DNA from: Podaxis mareebaensis | Taxonomy: Eukaryota > Basidiomycota > Agaricomycetes > Agaricales > Agaricaceae | Assembly: GCA_018524725.1 (NCBI GenBank) | Contig: JAEUWP010000485.1 | Location: 1-60,715 of the forward strand | Direction of reading: 5' to 3' | Length of the DNA: 60,715 bases | Shown here: piece by piece, positions 1 to 8,811 of the stretch | Layout: each line of letters starts with the position of its first letter | Numbering within the stretch: position 1 is the first letter of the stretch | Notes under the pieces: generated by a model | What the model was told of the DNA's origin: nothing | Database searches by the model: none | Seen by the model: the letters and a program-made list of their open reading frames with translations, nothing else | Translations under genes and position numbers: made by a program

Positions 1-510
1 GTTAGGATCAACATGATAGACTTCTACTTCTCAAAAATAGAAACCATGTGTGACTTTGTACTTGATGATATGTGGGATGACCTCGGGTGGATACATCATG
101 TAGGGATGGAGGAATACAATTGGTTCTCCAGTGTAAGGGATCATCTTCCAACTATGGGCCCAGGCAGAGTCAAAGTTATTATGGATCATTTGGACATATA
201 ACCTGTTGGGATTGAAGACATGGGTGAAGGGAGCATTCTCCCAAGCAATGTGTAATATTTCTGTCATCATGCAGTCAGTCTCATAGAAGATCAGTCCAGG
301 TGTCAGCCAGTCTTCAGAGAATAGGGAGGTGTGGCCAGGGAGGTAATGATTGGTGAATGCTTTGTTATGTTAGTGAGTTGGGTCTTCAGCTGGTATACCT
401 GTATCTTGGGTGGTAGAACAGGAGGCATTGGGAAGTCCAAGCTCATGGACTAGAGTGTGATAAATGACATTGTGGCAGGAGGTACCAGGCTGGTTCATAA
501 CACTAGGTCC
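1..510 (-). repeat. Diverged copy A of a gag-like transposon segment
   Basis: This stretch is a diverged direct copy of 1478-1985, offset by about 1477 bases. Read on the minus strand, both copies encode a similar peptide: an MMTEIL start-like stretch, then AWENxPFTHVFNPN, then IVFLHPYMMYxP. Most differences I inspected between the copies are C/T and G/A transitions. The reading frame is interrupted. Similarity ends near 510. It looks like remains of a retroelement rather than a host gene; the element family is not recognised. Confidence 0.6.
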
Positions 511-1477
511 ATGATGGGATTAGGGCCCATGTCATCCTAGAGATATTGTGTGTCTTCTAGTCACTTACAATGGACACAAGGGTCACTGAGGGAAGCTTCC
601 TATATAATGTTAGGTTGGTCCTTATCACTAGTCGCCTAAGCTTTGCTAGGGGGCAGCTATCTCACTAGATGGTTCATAGAGGTGCTAGGATCTAGCAAGA
701 AGGATCACAATAAGAAGGTGGCAAGGCAAGTGTCCAGTTAAGCACACTCAAGAGGTTGAACATCTATCAGTTGAGAGTATGACCAATAGAGCATTTACTA
801 CCACACTGATCATGAGCTAATGTCAATTGCAGAGTTAAGAGAATAATGCTGGATTTGAGAATATAGGAAGCTTGTGCTTCCAATACATGAGCAGCTATTT
901 AAGCTTTACTTCTAAGATCCAAATCTGGTAACTATGACAAAGTAAGGCTACAAGTCCAAGAGTCAATAGAAGCATAACTATGGAGTGGAACAAGATGAGA
1001 ATAGAAACTAAGAATAGAAACAGAGACAAGAAAGGAAACTAACTAATTAAGGAAACAGCTCAAGTCTGAGTTCAGCTGGAATACAGGGATATGAGGTGAA
1101 GAGTCTGCAGTAACAAGAATAAGAAAAGAGAAGCTATTTACTAGTTTATACTACAGGTCCATAGCAGGGTGAAGATGTCCATTAGAAGAATCAGAAGAGT
1201 ACAAGTCGGGAGATGAGGCAGAACTTGGAATGGTGAAGCTTCCTGCTAGAGGCATTGAGTCAGAGGAGTCTGACTTGTGAAGGAAGATCAGGCTGTGGTG
1301 TGGAGAGGATGACAATAATGACAAAATGTCTGCAGTGACATATGGTGGTGGGTATGGCAGAGGATTGCTGATGGGTTCTTCAGGGTTTGACTTGTCAATA
1401 CCTGGAATGTTGGAGTCGACACTGTGGAGGGGTGGAAGCTGAGTGTGATGGGAAGGGATGGCCAGAGGGTTGTCAGA
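511..1477. other. AT-rich spacer between the two repeat copies
   Basis: No gene recognised. The composition (many AAG/AGA runs) resembles the flanking transposon sequence, and on the minus strand 1288-1491 continues the gag-like frame with a Pro/Ser/His-rich peptide. It is probably part of the same decayed element. Confidence 0.4.
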
Positions 1478-2375
1478 GTTAGGATTGACATGATAGACTT
1501 CTACTTCTCAGAAGTAGAATCTGTAGGTGACTTCATATTTGATAATGTGTGGGATGACCTTGGGCAGATACATCATGTAGGGATGGAGGAATACTATGGG
1601 TTCTCTGGTATAAGGTATCATCTTCCAACCATGGGCCCAGGCAGAGTTGAAGTTGTTGTGAATGGTCTGAATGTATAATCCATTGGGATTGAAGACATGG
1701 GTGAAGGGAGTGTTCTCCCAAGCAATGCATAATATTTCTGTCATCATGTGGTCAGTGGGATAGAAGAGTGGTCCAGGCATTGGCCAGTCTTCAGAGAACA
1801 ATGATGCATAGCCAGGAAGGCATCAGTTAGCAAATGCTTCATTGCAGTAGTGAGTTGAGTCTTCAGCTGGGATACCAGCATCTTGAGTGGTGGAATGGGA
1901 GGTGTTGGGAAGTCCAAGTTTGTGAACTAGAGCATGGTAGATGACATTGTAGCAGGAGGTGCTAGGCATGTTCATAACAAGTACTGCTATAGCCTTCCTA
2001 TTGGCTTCATTGATCTTGTTGAACTTCAAGAAAAATGCCATCAATCTCCACCAGTCATCAAACTGGTTCCTGTTTCCATTGGAAAATCCTGGTTCTGGGA
2101 CTAATGATTTCCCTCCATTCTGTTGTGTTGCTGTTTCTCTAGCTATGTCATTGTCAAGTTCTTCTTCATCTGGCTCTTGCTACTCTTCAAGTGCTTTGCT
2201 TTCACTGTCTTCTGGTGCTGGGCCTTCCTCATCTGTGAGTTCTCCCTATTCCTCAAGTTCTGATTCAGTGGTCTTGTTGTTGTCTGTATACTTGCTTGCT
2301 GTGATGTCTAAAAATTCTGCCACTGATGGCTCTCTGGTTTGTCCTAGGCTGTACAGTGCTAGTGTTCCTTCTTGA
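1478..2375 (-). pseudogene. Degraded gag-like retroelement polyprotein, copy B
   Basis: Read on the minus strand from about 2375, the translation starts with a very acidic segment (repeated Glu/Asp/Ser) broken by two TAG codons that look like former CAG codons. It continues through a DDWWRLMAFFLKFNKINEAN-type segment with NRKAIAVLVMNMP after it, and then into the block shared with 1-510. An acidic N-part followed by a Trp-rich helical part resembles fungal LTR-retrotransposon gag proteins, but this is inference. The plus-strand Ser-rich open frame at 1959-2375 is only the shadow of this acidic region. Stops and frame breaks show it is not functional. Confidence 0.5.
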
Positions 2376-2770
2376 CTGTCTTATTGCCAGATATTGCTTC
2401 CACTCATATACTAAGCCTCACTCCTAATTGAGCCCTGGTATCACTCCTAATTGAGCCTCATTAGATGTCCCTCATTGGGCCTCCCTGTTGTAAGGTGAGT
2501 TGGAGACACTTTACCAAATGTTACAACCTTTGTATGAACTCAGGTTGTAACTAGGCAAAGACTTGAGGATGAATGAAGGGGAAAGAACTAGTTGGTAAAG
2601 TGTAGGGAATACAGGTGTACTACCTAGGGTTTATATACTGCAAAGGGGAAGGTTAAGAATAGATGAGACAAGGAGATGAGTAAGTGGGTGACTAAGGGGA
2701 TCTGTAAGAAGGGGCTGAAACACAAGGTGAAATGGTAAGCTGAGTAAATGTGTGCTAAATATAGATGAGA

Positions 2771-3172
2771 CTATAACAAGACTTCAAGAGTCAATAAATG
2801 ATAGCAAACAAATAGTAAGGGCCTAGCCCTTACACTCCCCTGGTTCTGTGTGAGCCCATCTCTCTGTTTTCTGAATCTCTTGTAAGGCTGGTCTGGGTCT
2901 ATTTGGCTCATGTGCTCCCAACATGGTGATTTTGTCCAATCTGCCTTCCATCTGAGGTTTGTTTCCTCTTCATTGGCCTGTTTTAGGGCAGCCTTGCTAA
3001 CTGGTAGGAGTTTTCTCAACAGTTTCAGCAGGTCTTCTGCTGGGTTGGATGTCTCCTCTGCAGCCTCTTTGGCTGCTGAGTTGACTGCCTTGTTTCCCCT
3101 GACACCTGCACCCCCTGGCTTATACACAGGTGACCACTGATAAAGAACTACCTTAATGCCCTTACAATACAC
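2771..3172 (-). pseudogene. LINE-type RNase H domain remnant
   Basis: The minus-strand translation contains WSPVYKPGGAGVRGNKAVNS followed by AAKEAAEE, then LLRKLLPVSKAALKQ, RWKADWTKSPCW and IDPDQPYKRF. This order matches the C-terminal RNase H region of basidiomycete non-LTR retrotransposons, where the usual motif is a W.PGH.GV.GNE.AD.AAK type string. The conserved His is missing and the catalytic Asp position reads Asn, so the enzyme is inactive. There is no reverse transcriptase in the window; only this tail survives. Flanks to 3400 hold no recognisable gene. Confidence 0.75.
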
Positions 3173-3862
3173 AAATAGAGAGCTACCTTAAACACTTGAA
3201 GAAAGTCAGGACACAAGTTCTAAGTAAGCATATATTGAACTACAAGTATTTAAGCAAAAGATATGGGAGGGTAGAGAGCAGTTCACTGAGTATTATATAA
3301 CATATGACATGTAGAATGGTAGAAAGGTAAGTATGTGAAGTGGAACAGAACCAAAAACATGACATGGTCAGGAGCAGGAGTCAGGATGGGCTTGGTGCAT
3401 ATTTGAATTCCAACAACACATCCCCCCCCCTCCCAAAAGCACCTTCAGATACATCACTGACATGGGAAGGGCAACTGGATTAGCATCCAAGGCACATACT
3501 TATGTGATGCAATGGCATTCTTTTAGTTTAGCCTTATTATGCAACATGGTAACTTCAAAATATGCCATATCTATCAGGTTTTGATATCACGAAAGGTATT
3601 TCATGTGAAGTACAGGTTTGGTTACACTTTTGTGGGTATCATAGTGAGGTACACCCCTGGGTGTTCAACATCGCTTCTCTTCACGGCTCCAGTCTTAGTC
3701 ACATCCAATGGCCTCTGATTGGCTTGATGCCTGAGAAAGAAAGTTCCCAAAATACCCTGGGCGCTGCTTAGATTGGCACAGGTCAAGCTCTTTCATCTTA
3801 CTTGCTTTCCCCACCTTCCTTCAACTCCATCTATCACCATTCAAGGAATATCCTCCACCTCA
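3173..3862. other. Intergenic, with a C-rich tract
   Basis: No gene seen. A run of ten C residues lies near 3421-3430. The last about 100 bases are pyrimidine-rich and probably hold the 5' untranslated region of the dehydrogenase gene. Confidence 0.4.
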
Positions 3863-5083
3863 ATGACACTTGGTGCTGTGGCATTAGTGACTGGGGCTGG
3901 GAAAGGTATTGGCCGAGCAATTGCTCTTAGACTCGCCAAAGACGGTTACAACATTGCCTTGAATGATATACGTCAACACAACGGACTTGAAAGCACCAAA
4001 CATGAGATAAAGTCAATGGGAAGGGAGGTCGTTGAATGCATTGCTGATGTATCTAAGGAGGCTCAAGTAAAAGGGATGGTCGACTCAGCTGTCGAGAGGC
4101 TTGGGGGATTGGACGTGGTGAGATGAACAACATTTCACACGATGTTCATGTTGTTCTGATCTTCTCGAACTCGGAATAGATGGTGGCAAATGCGGGTATC
4201 TGTGTCACAAAACCCTTTATGGAATGTAAGAGCTGATCTTTGACCTCGAGACTACATTGTGCTGTAGCTTATAACTGAGCCTGACACCACAGCAACTCTC
4301 GAGGACTGGGATCAGAGCTTCAACGTTAATGGGAAGGGAGTGTTCTTATGTTACAAATATGCTGCTAAGCAAATGATTGAGCAAGGACGGGGTGGAAGGA
4401 TAATTGGCGCTAGTTCTCAGGCCGGAAAGCAAGGTACGGTCACTTGTAGAACATCCAGGAGTCTCACATAACCCAAGGCTACTAGGCAATGACCTGCTGA
4501 CAGTTTATTGCGCCACCAAGTTTACTGTGCGATCACTGACCCAAAGTGCTGGTAAGTGGAGATACCCTCCACCTACTCGGTCTGAGGCTTTACCAGTGCT
4601 TACCTAACTAGCTTTGGCACTGAAACCATATGGAATCACTGTGAATGCTTATGCTCCCGGTATGGCGTGTTTTCCCGTGTATTGGAAGGACAGGCAATCT
4701 CATTACTTTGTTTTAGGCCTTGTTGAGACAACACTGCGTACGTTCTCCTCTCAGTAACTATTTTAAGACAGATAAATTACTATCTTCTCTAATTGAAGTC
4801 GAGAAACTCAGAGAAGATTTCAAGTACCAAGGTTCATCCATCCTTGAATATTTTGATGTAGGGACCCCAGACGAGATAGCGGCCCTCGTATCGTACCTAG
4901 CTTCAAAGGAAGCAAGATTCGTCACTGGTAAGAGTTAAATCTCACTTTTGACGCCAATCCCGTGCCTCACGATCTGATGCACTTGCGACAGGCCAGAGCG
5001 TAGGTCTCCTTCATCGGACTGTGGTTTGCACTCATGCCAGTTACTAACAGATCAATATCAATGGTGGCGGCTTCTTTGAGTGA
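3863..5083 (+). CDS. Short-chain dehydrogenase/reductase (diacetyl/acetoin reductase-like)
   Basis: NAD(P)-dependent oxidoreductase of the classical SDR family, predicted 257 residues, the usual length. The cofactor motif TGAGKGIG is at residues 10-17, ANAG at 88-91, and the catalytic set is Ser142, Tyr155 and Lys159 (YCATK). The C-terminal VTGQSININGGG is typical of the diacetyl reductase branch. Nine exons fit in phase: 3863-4117, 4180-4225, 4293-4433, 4486-4551, 4612-4659, 4717-4737, 4772-4927, 4992-4999 and 5051-5083. Exon 8 has only 8 nt and supplies the second half of Gly, plus Gln and Ser. The intron at 4738-4771 is only 34 nt. The gene looks intact. The substrate cannot be told from sequence; polyol, acetoin or 3-oxoacyl reduction are all possible. 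Confidence 0.88.
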
Positions 5084-5451
5084 GAATCGAGTCGGGCCCT
5101 CGTTGTTTTTCCTAAGGACAGACGATGTCCCCGCTCCGGCACTGGTGTTTTGAAACAGAATCATGTAACAAGATATTCGGAATGTATTTGCAGTCCTGAG
5201 CAGTACATGAGCAATGGAACACCGTCCTTCTTGTTCCTAGCTGGAGAAAATGCCGATAGAAACCTTGACGGTTGTTATGAAACTGGGAACCCATAGCGTG
5301 CTAGGCAATAGTTCAAAAACGTTCTATTCGACATGTAGGCTTACCCTGTCCAAGCATACCCGCCCTATACCCTCGTACACGTTTCAGGCGTAGCTCTGAT
5401 AAGTTGTGGAATCAGGCGGGAAATTGCCCGGAGCTCATAACTGGGAGGCAT

Positions 5452-5545
5452 AACATTGTCTCTGGCTATTACATTGTCTCTGGCTATTACATTGTCTCTG
5501 GCTATTACATTGTCTCTGGGTATTACATTGTCTCTGGGTATTTCA
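5452..5545. repeat. 18-bp minisatellite, five units
   Basis: The unit ATTGTCTCTGGCTATTAC is repeated head to tail about five times. The first three units are essentially identical and the last two carry GGGT instead of GGCT. It lies about 370 bp downstream of the dehydrogenase stop codon. Because 18 is a multiple of three, both strands stay open across it, which creates spurious open frames. Confidence 0.9.
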
Positions 5546-5728
5546 CGTCCATCCAAGAGGAATTGTAGGCCATCGAGAGAAAAGGTTACTCAAAGGGAGC
5601 GATCATCTGCGACATCACCAAGGATCAGGTGTTTAGAGAATGATTGAAGAAGCTATCCAGCCTGCCTCCCATCTTCTAATTCTTGAACCACCATAGCAAT
5701 GTATGCAAACGCGGGCTTAAGGTAGATT

Positions 5729-5966
5729 TATGATAAGGCTGGTCTGCATGCAGTCGCTTTTTGGAAAGAAGGGGCTGTCTTTCTCCAGGAATATTCCAGA
5801 AAGTATTTCGAGAATGCGAAGACTAATGTGAAGCGGCTCAAGGTACGATCCACCGCAGTGACAATATTTTAATGAATTACTCGTTGTCTGACCGTTGACA
5901 CAGTTCCTCGCTCGGGATATCCGTTTGGAGATATACAGACCCCAAACAAGGAGTGTATGTCATTAA
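5729..5966 (+). other. Coding-like two-exon stretch, unrecognised
   Basis: The plus strand reads YDKAGLHAVAFWKEGAVFLQ, then a basic helical segment to KRLK at 5842. A clean GT...AG intron follows (5843-5903, 61 nt) and then FLARDIRLEIYRPQTR in phase, ending at a stop near 5964-5966. No start codon or upstream exon could be fixed, and I do not recognise the family. It could be the 3' part of a small gene, a gene relic, or chance. Confidence 0.25.
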
Positions 5967-8132
5967 GGTACCGTGTTCTGGACATTTTCAATTCTTGCCG
6001 CACCTCAATGAGTGAGAGCCCGCCAGAAAGGTTAAGATCGTCATTCAATCAGAGGGTGACTCCGTGCCAACTGTACCCTGACCAGGACATAACCCCTTCA
6101 TTCCGTGCTCGGATTTCTATTGAATTCAACCCCATAAAATATCCTTCCAACGCCCAGTTGAGGGAATAATCTGAATCGTATCTTATCCCAAGTAGCAAAC
6201 CTCGACATTGATTGCAAAACTAAGTCTCTTTAAACCACATCCCTTATCCATGACATATATATGTCGATTCCGCTCGCCGGATGCCGATCTCTGTTGGTGA
6301 CTGCCAATGAATAATATTTATGAATTAGACGGAAAGCACTAGATTTCAACTTCTGCAGGAGCTAATTACCCGAATTACACGCGGTGTCCTTTCGACTGGA
6401 GCACCAGCCCTACACATAATGTCTTACACGCCGTTTCAAAGCGTCCTCGGATCTGATTTCATTCCCCTAAGTAAGGTGCCGAGAAACGCTTGCTTCATCC
6501 CGACTCTTGGTTCATTGGCCGTGACTTGGGCAACAGCAATTTAGCTAAGGTGACTGAACATATACCTGATGGTTCCAGATGGCGCCGCGGGCACGCTTTG
6601 GGAGAGGGGGGAGAATAAGGGCATACGTCCGCAGTGAGATCGTCAATTTCCACCTGAAGCTAGGGGTACAAGGTAGGCCGAATGCCTGAGCTATCCCGAG
6701 ACTGAAGTACCTATTAGTCGAGAAACAGGGTGCCCACTTGTGAATAATCAAACGAGGCTTCATCGTTGCCTTGGCCAGAGCCTTATACATAGTTCTTCGG
6801 TGATAGGCTTTGATTAGCATGATACTAGAACATGAATTAACTGGCTTTCTGGACGTTTGCGCTCCCCGTCTCACCTCCTCGCCTTGCTCAATTTACGTTT
6901 GATAGGTAGCCCACGTCAGCCAGCTTTTATTGGCTCATTGGCCCACTCCGAATCCGAGGCGCTCACTAAATTTGTGTGAATTTTGGATACTTAGAGGTAA
7001 TGAACTAGGCTATCTATGGCCAGCAGCTGGAAGTGTTCATAGAAGCAAATCAGCTGGCTGCGACCAACATTCCAAGGTCCCCCTCGGTACCTTGGTTCAA
7101 CACAAATGGTCCTATTTGATTATTTACAGGCTACATCATATGGCCATTTTCGTATACCGTTGAACCCCAATAAAGATGTGATCAGCGCAACGTGACGTTG
7201 ACCAGCGTGTTAACCTCTCAAATTAGCTATTGATAGTTGATGAAGTATCCACAGTGCCAGCCTCCAGGGATCTGGTTCTTTCAACTCCTTCAGCGTGTGC
7301 TACCCGATTAATACCTGGGGGACAAGCGAAATACGTCATCACTACGGACGGACTAGTATAGCGTCTTTAACCATCACCAGGGAATGTCCATCTGTATGAT
7401 CGCCAGTAGGGCAAGCAAATGGACGTCTTCCTAACTCCGGTTCTGTATCGTACCTCTAACATTTTCTCATGGATTTTTTTCCAACGTACACCGCATAGAC
7501 TCGGACTCCTGACGCTCCGCGCTCATGAAGCAACTGACCGACAACCTGGAAACGACATTCCATATACAAACAGTCAGGTGGCCCTCAAATTGTTAGTCCC
7601 ATCAAGAAGCCTCAGAACTTGTGGGAGCGCGTGTGGTACTACGTCGTTGTTACGTGATAACATAACAGCACTATGAGCTTTAATATGATGAAAGATGCGA
7701 CTGCTAATGAGTGTGATCGTGGATACAGTGCAGCTGATGCGCCAATGCCAACCATGAATATGTGATGTAGACGTGTAGAAGTACAATCGCTGGATGCAAA
7801 GAGTATGGGAACCAAGACATGAATGAAAATAATACTCTACAAAACCCAATGATATCGAGAGAAGATTACCGTGACATGGCTAGAGATAAGCGCAATCACG
7901 GAGATACGATAAGTAGGGTACACCATACACGACAGTCGCGGGAGTTGGAATTGCAATCCCTTCTAATCGCACGGGACGTACCACCATAGACATAACCTGC
8001 CATCCACTCGTCAACACTACCACCTAACCCAGCACAAATGCCAGGATAAATCTAGCTCTCATCAGCGAGAGGAGTTTTGGGACCGACTAAATCGGCAAAG
8101 GTATCGCTCTACCATGACTGACGGCGATCGCT

Positions 8133-8741
8133 TCACCGACCATCGAAGATGTCCCCGATATCCTGCATTTCCAAAAGATGCACGCCGGCCTCCGACAACT
8201 CCGCTTCAATCTCGGCCTCGACCTGCTCCGCCGCCGTCACCCCCCCACCATGAAGTACCTCTATCCTCGGATACGTCTTGTGTGCCCCACGCACTAATAT
8301 AACCTCATTTCCACGACCAAGTGCCGCGCTACACGTCGCGCGGATGGAAAAATCCGTCTGGAATCCCACCACTATGATTTCTGCTTCCGTTGACACGATT
8401 TCTCCCAGATTGGTTCCTGCGAAAGCATTGTTCTTTCTCTTGTCTATGACAATTTCGTTGGGTAGTGGTGGGAAGATGAGCTGCCATCCGGGCGTACTAG
8501 GTTCGTCCATGTCACCGACGTCGCCGGTGTTGCGGACATGGACGATAAGGGGAGGGGGCTTGGCCTTGCGTGCGGTTGTGAGAATTTGTTCGAGATTGTC
8601 GTGGACGTGCTGGGCGTCTGGAATGCCGCCTTTAGAAGGGGGGGCAAGGATGCACTGCTGAACGTCGAGGAGGAGGAGGACGCGGTCGTGTGCGTCGATT
8701 CTGGCTGGACACTTTGAGGGGTCGAGGAGAGGGGCGGGCAT
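8133..8741 (-). CDS. Isochorismatase-fold hydrolase, nucleophile Cys replaced by Ser
   Basis: Single-exon, 202-residue protein of the isochorismatase/cysteine-hydrolase superfamily. The fold motifs are clear: LLLLDVQ with Asp26, IVHVRNTGD, a Lys101 segment (VIDKRKNNAFAGTNLGE), and GFQTDFSIRATC. Cysteine hydrolases of this fold (nicotinamidase, carbamoylsarcosine amidase) use an Asp-Lys-Cys triad. Here the Cys position, aligned through the preceding GFQ(S/T)(E/D)F string, is Ser132, with a Cys five residues later at 137. True isochorismatases also lack the Cys, so the protein may act on an isochorismate-like ether or be a diverged amidase. It is cytosolic, with no signal peptide. The start ATG lies 45 bp from a TATA box. 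Confidence 0.88.
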   Translation of the reverse strand: MPAPLLDPSKCPARIDAHDRVLLLLDVQQCILAPPSKGGIPDAQHVHDNLEQILTTARKAKPPPLIVHVRNTGDVGDMDEPSTPGWQLIFPPLPNEIVIDKRKNNAFAGTNLGEIVSTEAEIIVVGFQTDFSIRATCSAALGRGNEVILVRGAHKTYPRIEVLHGGGVTAAEQVEAEIEAELSEAGVHLLEMQDIGDIFDGR

Positions 8742-8783
8742 GGCGTGATCGGTGATGGGAAATGGATGAGTGTGGAGTGTTTC

Positions 8784-8811
8784 TTTATATACCCCTCCTC
8801 CTCTGACGTCA
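8784..8811 (-). promoter_or_regulatory. TATA box and CRE palindrome of the isochorismatase-like gene
   Basis: Read toward the gene, a perfect TGACGTCA (8804-8811) is followed by TATATAAA (8784-8791), about 63 and 43 bp upstream of the ATG at 8741. TGACGTCA is the full cAMP-response/ATF-CREB type site bound by bZIP factors. Binding here is inferred. Confidence 0.6.

Larger units (their letters stand above)
5084..8132. other. 3 kb region without a recognised gene
   Basis: Apart from the 18-bp minisatellite at 5452-5545 and a coding-like stretch at 5729-5966, I see no convincing gene. Open frames at 6545-6874 (minus), 7419-7676 (plus) and 7574-7849 (minus) have no recognisable domains and are within the length expected by chance. 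Confidence 0.4.

Noticed and set aside
1959..2375. Serine-rich plus-strand open frame
   Set aside because: It is the antisense shadow of an acidic (Glu/Asp) gag-like minus-strand region.
4118..4771. Apparent frameshifts in the SDR gene at the second and sixth splice junctions
   Set aside because: Using the acceptors CACCACAG (4292) and AGACAG (4771) restores phase and conserved residues; the whole gene sums to 258 codons, so it is not a pseudogene.
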